Source: Plotosus lineatus (lineage: Eukaryota > Chordata > Actinopteri > Siluriformes > Plotosidae). Taken from it: a DNA stretch of 64,000 bases. A program made the translations under genes and the position numbers. This document shows, one piece after another, positions 34,501 through 48,100 of the stretch. Below the pieces are notes generated by a model. The model did not search any database. It had not been told where the DNA came from and was given only the letters and a program-made list of their open reading frames with translations. The stretch's first letter is position 1; every line of letters starts with the position of its first letter. The stretch is taken from contig CM045731.1 of assembly GCA_024760905.1 (NCBI GenBank), positions 52,986,501-53,050,500 of the forward strand, written 5' to 3'.

Positions 34501-37500
34501 CAGTAGTCCAATTTCCACCAGCACCCTGTTGGTTAACACCACTGATGGCGGTCGTTGTTAACCCTGGGCCTCGACCGATCCGGTATGAACTTTGTATTTA
34601 CGGTTTGCATTTTGTATTCTGGCAAAAGTTTTACGCCTGATGCCCTTCCTGTCTCAACCCTCTGCATTTATCTGGGCTTGGGACCAACCCCTCACGGCTG
34701 CATTTTGACGTGTATATAAAGTCAACTCTTTACTTTAAATTGCCAATCGGTGTGAATGTAAGTGTGGTTGTGTTTTTGTGTCCCTACAGTATAAGTAGCA
34801 GAGAGTAGTAGAGAGTAGAGGGTAGTAGTTGAGAGAATAGCAAAACCAGGAATTTTCCAAGTTAGTCCCTTATACCCTTATCCCAAAAATAAAGTAGTGC
34901 TGTGTCCAGCATGATGCTAGCACCAAGTGAGGCATATTTAGAAAAATATTGCTGAATCCATCTCAAGAGCATGCTGCTCTTCCTGACCACACCCACATCA
35001 GGTTTAAATCTGAATCCAGGTACGTATTTGGAGCTCCAAATCTGATGCATCACTAAAGACAGTGGGGTTGAAGTGCACCTCTGATTAATCTATGTTAGAA
35101 TTTTAGTACATTTTAGGTTAGAATTAAATTAACATTATGACTGCTGAATACTGAAATATCAGCCCTCTGTGCCCCTCCAAAGCTGTTTTTATTGTTGAAT
35201 TACTTAATTAAAATCTTTAATTTATTTCCTGATATTCATTCATTCATCATTCATTTTCTTAACTGGTTAATCCTAATTCGGGCCACTGGGAGGTTGATGC
35301 CCACCTCAGCCAACTATGGGCAAGGACAGCTCATCAGGCCATTACAGGGCCAACATTCACACAACCATTCATACTCACATTCCCACCTAGGGACAATTTG
35401 GAACAGCCAATTAGCCTACTGTGCATGTTTTTGGACTGTGCGAGGAAACTGGAGTACCTGGAGGAAACCCACGGAAGCACGGGGAGAACATGCAAACGCC
35501 ATACAGAAACACCAGGACCTTCTTGCTGTGAGGCGGACATGATAATCACTACGCTACCGTACCGCCAACTGATATTCATATTTGCAAATATATAAGTCAT
35601 GTAAGTATGCATTTATTTATTTATTTATTTATTTTTTAGGTATGTTCATTTACCCACTGGAGGAGGGTTCAGTGGTGGTGGGTTTCGAAGCGATGATATC
35701 CAGTCAGATAATAACAGTGCAGATCAAAGACAAGGCAAAAATTGAAGATTGCTACTTTGACTGTTGCACAACGACCAATGGAAATCTGCAGAGTGGCAAT
35801 GGTGGGATTTTTAACTTTGCTTTTAAAACTGCCATCAAATGTCAGCATGTCTTGACTTTATCATAAACTTTCAAGGGCTCACTGAAAGTAATTTTGTACA
35901 GAAAATTTTAGAGACATTGTACATCTATAAGCATGGTCTAGAACAGGGGTCCCCAAACTTTTTCCTTTCTCTGATGTTTGCAACATAAAAAGTGTGACGA
36001 TTGCAGGGCTGTCTAAATGTAAACATTTATTGTTTTCCTGTAAGCCACGCATAACCAAATATTAGTAACCCTTTCTTAGACCTTCACAGAAAAAAGTCAG
36101 GAAAAAACAACAACAAAAAAACCCAACTCTGCTTGCTATGAGTTGAGCAACCCAAAAGCTGCACGAACAGATGACTGATTCAGCCGAGCCTGGTGTACAA
36201 ATGTATTCTCCTGAGCCAACTGTCCACTTTTTAGCTCTGAGAGTTTGTCTACTCGCATTTGGCCTTGCAAGTGATCATACTTGTCTTTGTGATGGGATTC
36301 AGAGTGTCGGCGCAGATTGTATTCTTTGAATATTGCCACTGCCTCTTGAGAGATGATACAAACAACGTTTTCTTTGCATTGAACAAAAAAAAAATTGTTT
36401 GTCCACTACAGGTTAAATACCCTGCATTCTTAATAATCAATTTTTCTCTTCCATAACCTTTTCACCATTATGCCGTTCAATTTGACAGGGGATAATATAG
36501 GATTTTTGTTGGGGGGGGGGGGGGGGGGGTTCAGATAGGGGCACAGAAGGCGGAAGGGTGGAATAGAATGTCATGTTCTAGTTGTGTATTAGTCTTGATT
36601 ATCATAATGCGTCTCTGGTATTGTTCAGGGGGCCAGGCCAAATGTGAAGGTGGGCCGTAGTTTTGGGACCACTGGTCTAGAAGATGGTTATTATGTCCTC
36701 ATTGAATATCTTGATACATACCAGGCAGGAGGTAATCCTACAGGAGCCCTCTTACACAGTGACTCCACTCCACTTGCTTATTAAAGGTAATTTAACCTGC
36801 TGGTAACATGGTCATGATTAGACCCTGAATAGTCCTTTATGTTTTTATGGCAGGTTATGTGGTACTTGATGAGGATCTGGAGAGGATGGTATTGGTGGTA
36901 AACTTGGGGGTCATTCCTCCACTGGAGACAGTAAATGTGTTGGTCAGCACGTCCTATGAGCTTTCCACCCTTCCAAATGGGGGCATCCGTGTAACCTCAC
37001 CTTCTGTCTGCACTCCGAGGGTCCAGCGCTCCATTAAAGAAGAGCAGGCCTTCTCTCCCAACACAATCAGGAAGTAGGGCATTAACAGAAGTTAAATAAT
37101 AACAATTAGCTATGTACACTTTACTGTTTGATGATGAAAAGTGATTCTTGATTAATAATTTCTGACATGTGAGATTTATTTTTGTTTGTTTCTGATTCAG
37201 GAGAGACAGACATCACTGCTCTTTGGGATCTCATGAGCAGATGAATTCAAACAACCAACTATGTCTGTCATGGCTACTGGAAGAGGAGTCTATTAACTCA
37301 ATAGACTATGAGTTCAACTTCCAGCTAGAGATCAGAGGACCTTATCTACTGGCAGGTCAGAATCCTATAGAATGTAACCGACAAACAAATGGATAGATAT
37401 TGGATTGATGGATGGATGGATGGATGGATGGATATGGATGGATGTATGGATGGATGATTAGTGCATGGGTATTTAGACATTATGGGTCGTGCATGTATAA

Positions 37501-40500
37501 TATAAAAAGGTGTATAAATCAATGATTGTGAATTGATTAGTGAATAGATGTATATATATGTAATAGATACAGTATATGCATAATTAATAGATGATTGGAT
37601 GGACAAACAAGACGGATAAGTAGAATGGTGCAAGATAGTTGGATGGTTGTTTGTTGATTTGGATGATTTGATGGATTGCTAGATAGATAGATGGATATCT
37701 CATTGGCTAGATGGAAGAGCATAAGATTAATAGCTGGTTGAAGGACTGGCTGGCTGGCTGGAGGAGGCATAGATGATTGGATAGATGGATACATTGCTTA
37801 TTGGTTGGATTGAAGACAGTAGGATTGATGGCTGGTTGGTGGGCTTGCTGGATGGATAGATCACTGGATGGGTAGAAGACAATAGGATTGATAGCCAGTT
37901 TGTAGGCTGGATGAATGACACGCGGTAACACACTATGCAAATGTAATGTATATACAATGTAGAGGTTTCTCTCCTCAGGAGTGGAGAGTCCTTCTCACGC
38001 TATCCGGGCAGATGCTGATCCCTCGGCTCATTCTGCTACCAGCATTGTGATTACTCTTGCAGACAAATACACCTATGACTTTCCTGTGGAAATCTACATT
38101 TATCCCAGTGGTATGTACTATTCAATATTCAAGTAACCACAACTGTACATACTGCACTCTATGGTTCCTACATGCAATAAACCTTGCTTAAGATAAAACT
38201 ATGACTAGTAAATCCAGTCATGCTTATTGATAAAGCATACCACACTTACCTTAAAAATCCAGAGTGGGAAATGTAATAGTGTATAAAGCTTTCGTGAAAC
38301 TGTTTTGAAAAACAAATACACACACATAAGCCTGACAGGTGATCTGCAGAACCCAGATAATACAAATGCAAGACAGGCCTTGTAAAACAAGGGTTGTCTT
38401 GATTGACCGTCAAGTAATCAACTTAGTAATCAACTAGTGTGCACTTGCATTTAGGATAATGGAATTCTTCATTCAGTGATTGTGGCAAAGAACGTCTGTT
38501 CTATCTAAGAATTAATCGCATCATGTTGCACATAATATTTATGTAAATACCTTTGAACTTTTGCTCATCTGGCCTTGTTTCCATCACACCATCAGTGCAA
38601 TCAGAAATATAGTTATCAAGCAATTCTGCTGAAATGTTTCTACATCGTGCATAAATTCTACGTGTGGTGAGAAAAGCTCATTGAGAAGAGCTTCTGCGAA
38701 AGTGTACACCTCATTCCAAAAAAAAAAACAACCCAAAAAACAACCCCATGGCTGAGGGGGTATGACAGAAATTAAGAGAGGAAACCATGAATTTTTTTTT
38801 AAAGTCATTATTTGCAGAAAGGAATCTATACAATTGTTAAGGAATAAAGAGCATACGGTACTGACCTTTTGAAAAACTGAAGTATTTTGGATGCGCAGTA
38901 CTCAGGAACGTTACCCAGATCCGAAAGGTTATGAGAAAATAACTAAAGAGATTTTGGAAATGAAAGACTTAAGATTAGGACAGCGATGCCCCCCCACCCT
39001 CACCCCCCATTTTCTCCCTAATTTTAGTTGTATTCAATTCCCATCCATCCGGTATTACCTTCCCTATCACACGACCACCACCGACCAGTGAGGGGCGAAA
39101 GCATGCACACTGTGAAATGCAACGCTATCCACCTGCCTCTTTTTGACAGCCGTGTTTGCAGAATTCCACTAATCTGAGACAGGAATTAAGCCTGGGAGTT
39201 GACCAGGAACCTATAGACCTTGAAAGGTCTGCCAAAGGAAAACCCTGCCCAAGGGATAATTACATCTGCTGCCCATTCCCATCTGGCCTATATAGTAGCG
39301 TGGCTGGGTAGAAGCCATCGCTTGGGAAGAGGTTCAGAAGGAGTTTCTTTTAGTTTGATTGTTAACAAGACCTGGGAATGCTAGATTCTGTCTCAGGCAA
39401 CTCTGGGCGAACACAGGGCCGATACAACACAACTACTCACGCTCACAGCTGGGGCAGTTTGGAGCAGCCAAGAACCTAATATACATATTTGTTTTACTGA
39501 GGGAGGAAACCGGAGTTCACCAAGGAAACCCGTGCAAGCATGGGGAGAATATGTAGACTCCACACAGAAACACCCCGGCCAAGCCTGGAATTCGAACTCA
39601 GGTCCTACTTGTTGTAACGTGGATGTACTAACCACTACACTACCAAGCCACCATCACAAAAAACAAGATTCTATAATTTGATGAAACCAAGGATTTGCTT
39701 GAAATGCCATCCAGATACTGCTTATCGCCTTGTGAATTCTATTCCTACTCGGAAGCTGTTTTGGATATTATCTTGATGTTTTCATACAGACAACCATCCA
39801 AGCTTCAAGTTTCATTCTGCAAAGTCAAGCAGATGGAGACGTGCATCTTGTAATACAGATGGTGTTATTAGTGTGCCAGATAGCGTACAATCTCCTTCAG
39901 GTTTCCAACAGAGAAAGCATCTTTTATGCTCCTCTAGTTTCCTGCTCATTACTGAGGTCTCCAGATGGGATGCTGTGCAGGTATTTGAAGAATGGATCCA
40001 CTCCGACTGAGTCCTATTTGCTTCAGGCTTTCAAGGCAAGTCTGCAACAAGTTTTGGTGGACTATAACCTACATAGTGCAGTTCAGCTGGGTGCATCAAT
40101 TTTATTTTAATAGCATTGTAATCTGCCTGCTGTTTAGTTGCTCTGTTGGAGGCCACCATTGTTTTGTCACTATTGCAACACATTCTAAGGTATACAAGCA
40201 CATTAATAAACCTGTTAATGCCATCACAGCAAAATGGAATTTTCAAGTATTTTCTTGAATTTTTCTTGACCACTATTCTCATCAAAGAAAAAGCAGCCAG
40301 TTCCCAAGTGGCACATCAACAAGGCACATGACTATCAGCCCGGAGCTCGCAAGTTCGAATCCGGTTTAATACCACAGCCGTCCATGATTGGGAGTCCAAG
40401 GGAGCTAATTGGTTGAGCTCAAATGGGAGGGAAGGACGGCAGACACTCACTTCCCTGCCACTCACAGCGATCACCACCCAACCACAGAAGTCTGTGGCTC

Positions 40501-41388
40501 ATATCAAGGGGCGGATAGTGCTTTAACTTCAAGTGTGTTAGATCACAACCAAATACTGTGCACATACGCAGCAGTTCGAAAAGAGGCAGGTGGCTAGCAC
40601 TGCATGTTACGAGAGGGTGTGTGCATGTTTTCGCCTCTCTCTGGTGGTCATATGATAGAGAAGGTACTGTAATACATGATGGGTGGAAATTGGATACGAC
40701 TAAATTAGGGGGGGAAAAAAAATAAACCTTTAGACTTTTCAGTATACCATTTGGTATACGAAGACACCCCCCCACACACAGACACCAAACGTGGGTTGTT
40801 AGATAAAAAAAACAAAAAACAAACTTGAGGCATGTTCCTCACCATTCCTCTTCTTAGATTCTTCTTACTGCAGGCTTTGAGTTGGATGTTTCTATGGAGC
40901 CAAGAGGATGATGTTTGCATTTTTTGTGGTCACGTTCCCTAGCACTTGCACTTTTGACCTCAATATCCAAGAAAAAAAAATCAATCTGTGCCTCCCTCAA
41001 GTAGTTGGCTGAGGAATAAGTGAATCTGTTGCATGACCTTTTTCCAGGGTTTTTTTCAACACTTGGGGCAAATAGATGCGCATTTCAAGGTTGAAGCATT
41101 TTTAGTTCACTTTAGCGCAGTGGGTTCTATGGCATATCAATTTCACTGTGATGTTTTCAACCCATCATTATGACTTCCAGGGGCAGCAGGGTGGTATACT
41201 GGTTAGCACATGCACCTCACAGTAAAAAAGCCTTAGGCTTGAGTCCCAATGTGAAATTTGCATGTTCTTCCTGTGCTTGAGTGGGCTTCCACTGGGTACT
41301 CAGAATTCCACCCACAGTCCAAAGACATGCACATTAGACTAATCAGCTGTTTCAAATTGGCCCGAGGCAAGAGTGTAAATGTGAATAA

Positions 41389-41451
<63 letters not shown>

Positions 41452-44400
41452 GCCTTTTGATGGACTGGCAAGCTGTCCAGTAGCATCTGAGGCAGGGTCC
41501 AGCCTCCCTGCGATCTAATAGGATTAAGCTTTTTTGGAAAATGAATGATCCTAAACATAAAGAAAACTAATTATTTCTATCCTTTGGTGCTGCAAATCTC
41601 ATTTGCGAATGGTCTACAGATGGACAACCACAAAGCAATCTGTTCACTGATCTCACTGCCACCCCAACATGTGTTAGCAGTAATAATAATGGCACTAATA
41701 TGTTGTGACATGCTGACTCACACATTATAGGTGTTTGGGGAATAGTATTAGTGTCACGACTGCACTACAAAAATAAGTTAGCAAGGTTTTTCAACAGTGA
41801 GATTATGCTAGCCTTGATATTTTGTGTTTTGTCAGGGAAGATGCTCTACTGATGCACGATATTGAGGTTTACCTTGACTGAATAAATGCGCTTACGGTTT
41901 TATTATTTCAATAAGAGGACAGAAAAGAGAAATTATTACTCATAAAAGGAGTATCAGAGCAAATGAATGGCATTTTTTGTAGTAATAGTAAGATGTAATA
42001 TTGATATGAATGACAACCCCATGTGAATAACTGATTGGGGTAGATCCAGGTTCTTGTGTATTATGTAGTTTATTATTGCAAAGACAATCCCCTAATTCCA
42101 GTCCTCCAACACTACAGTTTGGCAATTATTCTGATGTAACACACATTAATGAACCTGTAATGAACTCTTCTTCTTCTGAACCGCTTAATCCTTAATAGGG
42201 TTGCTTAGATGCTGGCGCCCATCTCATCCGACTCTGGAAGAGGGCAGAGTACACCCAGGACATCGCAGAGTAGAAATGCCCTGATGGCACTGCAGCTACA
42301 CTTGACAAAAGTCAGCAATTGTTCTTTTACATGAACCTCTCACCACGGACAGTGAGAGACAAGGCGGCCTTTGATAACGCAGTTATCTCCACTGGGGGAA
42401 CAGCAGTGACAACCTGGTGATACCTACCTTGGGACGAGTAATCCAGCACCCTACCACCGGACCACCACTGCCCCAATAGTGAACTTATAATGGAAATCAG
42501 TTGGCTTTGAGTGTGGAACCCACCCGACCTAATACTCAACCCTCTCTGTAGTTCATACCAATGACTTGCGGTGAGGTTGACAGCTGGTGAGGCACTAACT
42601 CTTTTCGAGTCAGATTTACAAATACAAACAAACTCAAAAGAGAATATTATTAATCATTTGAGTGACAACAGACATCAAATCAATACCAAAGAGAGAAGCA
42701 ATGACATCACTGTCCATACAGTTAGAATGGTGTTTGATCTTCGGCGTAATGCATCCCACATCATATTTCTTTTTGTTTAGTACCTTTAGTACCTTTTAAA
42801 ATAAATGAAATTCTTTTCATACAATGTGTTGTTTTATATCTCTTGCCAGAATTTTTTACACAAACATGTAACGCATATTTCATTTGCGGTTAAAATTTAT
42901 TACAACTGGGTTGGTCTTCCTTTAGTTATTACATCTTGCTTAGATTGAAAATGCAGATTTGCGAATTTTCTCATCTTGGAAATGTAATCTTCCATTTCGA
43001 TAAGGTGCAAAAATCTCTGGGCTCACAAGCACCCCCTGCCCTGAGTCGAGGGTACTATTTGCCTCACAGAGGAACTTCACTGGGTTTTATGATTAATGTT
43101 TGAGAATAAACATGTTACAGAAATACATTGTATGCATTATACACATTATGAAAAGGCAGAGCATATAATCAGTTTTTGAAAGCATTTCATCTGTGATATA
43201 TAGAGGGACAGCAACACACTATTTGCATCACATACCAGCACAGTTTGTGAAGGAGTCTACTGTCCACTGAGTGGCACAGCAAAGCACTGACTCACCGCAC
43301 ATCTCCTCCCTGTATTTGAATGGGGGAATATGGAAATTCTGCTATTCTTTATTGAAAAAAAATTTAAGATTGAATTTGAATGGTAAAAAATTAACCATTA
43401 ATATATTAACATTATATTTTTTGATTCATTTTTTTTCTTTTCAAGCATGACTGGGTTGGCTCTGCCGCCCCACCTCCCTTGAATGCATGCGATTGGTTTA
43501 TACTGGTTCTGGTATATAGAGGGAGTAGAAATTGCATAGTTTCCTTCTACAGTCTAAAGGCATGCACATTACACTAGTTGGTTGTTCCAAACTGCCCTAG
43601 GTGCTGAGTGTGAATTGTTGTGTGTTTGTTGTCCTGTGATGGACTGGTGAGCTGTTCAGGGTATACTCCATTTTCACCCAGAATCAAATGAGACAGTCTC
43701 CAGCATTTAAGTGATTCTAGCAAGATTAAGTGGTTTAGAAAATAAATGAATCAATGATAGTATGAAAGTTATTTTATCATTTTGTATTTAGTGCAGGGCA
43801 GTGGTAGCTCGGTGTTAGGGTGCTTGGTTAATGATTACTGCGATGGCATGGTGAGCTGTCCAGGGTATTGCCGGGTTGTCGCCCCTGTTTGCCCAGTGCA
43901 ACTAACTGGGTTATCAAAAGCCAGTCGTGTCTCTCACTGTCTGTGGTGAGAAGTTCGTATAAAGGGCACCATTGCTGACTTTCGTCAAGAGTAGCTGCAT
44001 AGTCATGAGCATGTTCCTGTACTGTGAGGTCAATGATGTACTTTTCCCTTGCCCAGAGTCAGCTGAGATGTGCACTGGCCTTCCCACACCCTAATTAGGA
44101 TTAAGCGGTTCAAAAAAAAACGAATGAATGAATGTTTATTGCAGCTATGTAGTCCATTCTCTTTTTCCTTTGTTGTCTCCAGAGCCACACCTTCCTCATG
44201 TGCTTATAGAGTATGGAGACATGACGATCGAAGAGTATGACGACCATCTGAAAGGGAGGAGTGACTACATCAAGGCTGTCAAGAAGGACTCCAGCAATGA
44301 AAAGAAAGTGAGAACGACACAACAGGCTGATTATCCACAAATCATTTTATGTACTGTTTTAGAGGGAACGATGTCATTGAGAAGCCATTTCCTCTACAGT

Positions 44401-45070
44401 ACTTCCTGCACATTGATACACGGATGGCTGTATTCATGTGAAAGGTTTGCATGAAGGCAAGTTCATTTAGATCCTTAAGCGACCACTGTTCCTCAACAGG
44501 AGGCTGAGAACATTTGGCCATAAATATGATGGGCAATGAAAAAGAGGTTTCTATGGAAACTATCAGAGGTCTCCAATGGTGTGTACATAGTGTCTCTACC
44601 TACAGGGCAGCAAAACAAGTGTACTATTTGATTCTTTGCCTCATCATGTTTACATCAATAATGAAAAGTTTTAACACTATTAGTGTATAAAGAACGAAGT
44701 GGCTTTTATATAAAGTACTGTATATTACGACAAACAATGCTCAGAAGAATTTATTAACCAATCCCATGCTTTTCAATTTTTTTTTTAATGAGAATCATGT
44801 TAAAGTCTGCTGACTACACCTGCTGCTCATGTCTTCATACTCAAGCCCCCAAAACAAAGAAATTAAATTACGTAAGCATATCCACCTCACAACGAAAAGG
44901 TCCTAGATTTGCGTTCTGTACTCAGCAAAGGCGTTTCTGACTGGATGTTGCATGTTCTCCCCGTGATCCCACGGGCTTTGGCTGGGTTTCTTCCAAGAGA
45001 CCAAAGACATGCCCATTAGGCTAATCGACTGTTCCAAATTACCCCTAGTTGTTAGTGTGTGAGTGAATGG

Positions 45071-45109
<39 letters not shown>

Positions 45110-48100
45110 GTGAAAGATTGGACTTCACTTAAAGAAGGTGGAGAAAGGCTCGAGTAGAAAATAGATCACAGGGACAGATGATCCCGCCAGAAGGGCCATT
45201 TCATTCTATGTCCATAGAGAACAAGCATAGAAAGTTTTAAAGCTCCAGCTTCAGCACGCAGCAAGTAAATGTCCGTAACCGAATACTGTATACAGTTATG
45301 CCTCTGTGACCTTGAAGAGTAGGTCAAGGTCACTCACAAACAAATTCCTCCTTGCACTCATAGTAGTGAGCCTGCATACCAAGTTGGAAAGCCCCAGCTT
45401 CAGCGCATGGCTGGTAAATGTCTGGAAACTAAAGTTTGACGACAACCCATTCATATAGCTCCAAAGTTTGGGAGCTAATAAAGTGGTTTGGAAAATGGAT
45501 GTGATGTTGTTTATTGCTTATAAACACTTCTGATTTGTGCTTCTCTTTTGCTCGGTATAGGTGGATATCATCCATAAAAGGCTCCATAAAGACATCCTTC
45601 ACAACCCTGTGGTCATGCTTAATTTCTGCCCTGACCTGCAGTCCATGACCTCTGATCTGCGCAGGGTGCAAGGGGAGTTCATTTTCCTTATTGACCGCAG
45701 CAGAAGTATGAATGGTGTCAATATCAGTCGGGTTAAGGTAAGTTCCTTGAGTCATTTGTGGAGTTATTTTTATATATGGAATACAGGCTGGCACGGTGGA
45801 CTCGTGGTTAGCACGTCCAACTCATGGCAAGAGGGTCCTGGGTAAGTGTTCTAGGCTTGGTGAGGGTTTGCATGTTCTCCACCTGCTTGGATGGGTTTCC
45901 TCTGCGTACTCTGGTTTCCTTCAACAGCCCAAAGACATGCACACCTAAATGTGAGTGTCAGTGTGAGTGGTTATGAGTGTATTGTCCCTGCGATGGATTG
46001 GTGTTAGCCTACCCTAGCCTAGAGTTGACTGAGATATGATAGGTGAAAGAGCCACTCCCCTCAAAAACCCACCTCTTTTCAGCCCTTAATTTTTTTTAAA
46101 TAAACCCAATCCTTTAAATTCACGGCACATCATATTTGAATAAAGAGAAATTTGTTGAAATTCTTGTCTGTGCTAATCACACCGAGGCCCTACAAATAGA
46201 CTAGATGGAGCTGAGCCTAAAAAAAAAAAAGAAAAAGAAAAAAAACCCTTAGTTCTTTAGTCAGTGACTGATTTGCATTTACTAATTTCCTGACTTGACT
46301 ACAACCATCAAATTTTCATCATTCTATTAAAATATGCATGTCATTAGCAGTCTGTGGTACCAGCCATATACTGAAGACATTAACGCAATCCAGTGTAAAA
46401 GGGCAGTGGGTATCAGTATCAGTATCAGATTATGTTGCTCAGTGCACAGCTTGAGCGATTCTGCCTGAGTGTCTGGTAAAAGGAGCAAATGTTAACCATG
46501 AGCCAGAGTGTGTGAGGCTCGAGGGGTGTGACGCAGGATGTAACGATGACTCATTCTGCATTTCGGTGAGGATGGTCCACTTCTGGCACGGCAGAAACTA
46601 CCCTTATTGGATATCAGCTCCTGGATCCAAACAAATGCAATCCACTGAGACAAGGTATAAAAATCATCCACTTTCAGCCAAACACAATAAAAAAATTGTC
46701 AAATACAGTATCCAGATAGAGGTGTACAGAATGGAAGGAGAAATCCCATCTTAATATGACACATTCACACACATGTGATCAACTGATATCCATATCATAG
46801 CCAGCAACACACCAAAAATCTTTCTAAAAATATCTCCAGTAGTAGTTCATCATCATTTCCATCATCTTTTTCTTTAAATATGTTACTTTAAGCTCTTATG
46901 TATCACGGAAAGAAGGTTCGAGGGTTCAAATTTCAACCATTGGCCTTTCTGTGTGCTGTCCCTCTGCTTGTGTGAGTTTCTTCTTTGTGATTTGTTTTCC
47001 TCCTACAATTCAAAGACATGCACATTAGGTCAACTGGTTACTCTAAATTGCCCGTTGGTGTAAAATGTAAATGAGAATTTTTTTTTATGTCTGTGCTAGC
47101 CCTGCACAAGGCTAGTGACCTGATCAGCGTGTGCAAAGGCCTCTTGGGTTAAACAGTCAGCTGGGATTGGCCTATTACGCTGATGGATATGCATTAGAGG
47201 TTATATATGGATGGGTCTTTTAAAATCAGGTTGCTCCTACCTTGGTGCCCAGAATGCACACTTACATAGTAGCTTTGTGACGATTCCTTGATTCTGATTG
47301 GCTGACAATGTTTCATGTCACCACTTTTGTATAATGATTTGTTTTTTCTTTTTAAATTAAATATGAGGGGGTTTTTTTGGATTGTACTGCGTCTAATGAG
47401 TGTCCAATATAATGATTTTTTCATGATACGAGCTTCAAACCCACCAAAAATCTGCTCCATCCAGTGAGCAAAACTTCAGTTTATGAGCTACTGTGTGTGA
47501 CTATAAATAGTGTTTACTGCAGTTCAGATCGTTTGCTCGGTAATTTTTCCCTACACCATAGCTCGACAATGAGAGTGCCACTGCCAACGACTGGAGTTGA
47601 TGCACAATTACGCCTAATTCTAGTACAGTATGGTAAAACAGCATCTTCCCCAGGGTCATACACGTCCTCCCAGCATCACACCGCACCTCTCCTTGGAGGG
47701 CGCCCAACTATTTGAGAAGCACTTGCCTTGTAGGAGCTCACCATGAGCCTTTCCTCACTGACATTCGTAGCATGCACATGCACAAAATTCTCCTCCTTCT
47801 CCTCCTCTGTTACGCATCACCTCCTGTCTGCCCACATGGCATCTTTGCTGCAGTCGATGAATTGAAGGGTTAGTTGACGTATTGTTTATTTTTATTTATT
47901 ATTAATTATTATTAATGGTAATGTACATGTATTATTATGGAATATTTATTGTTTTTACACATTTATCTTTAATATAGTAGGTCAAATATCGTGATTGTGG
48001 CAAGCTTCATGAGTTTAGGAGGGGGTTGGAACAGATTAATTGGTTTTCTGTTATTTCTTTTGGGAATAATTGTTTCATCTAACAAACCTTTCGGCTAATG

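Noticed and set aside
35943..36440. Host zinc-finger gene from the FKEYNLRRH segment
   Set aside because: It lies wholly between hAT inverted repeats with an 8-bp duplication and is frame-broken, so it is a transposase relic.
37395..37935. Regularly spaced repeats that might suggest a CRISPR-like array
   Set aside because: They are degenerate GGAT tetranucleotide repeats without spacers, in a eukaryotic intron.
38891..39091. 66-codon plus-strand ORF (MRSTQERYPDPKGYEK...)
   Set aside because: No family resemblance, no splice or promoter context, and it runs into low-complexity and repeat-like sequence.
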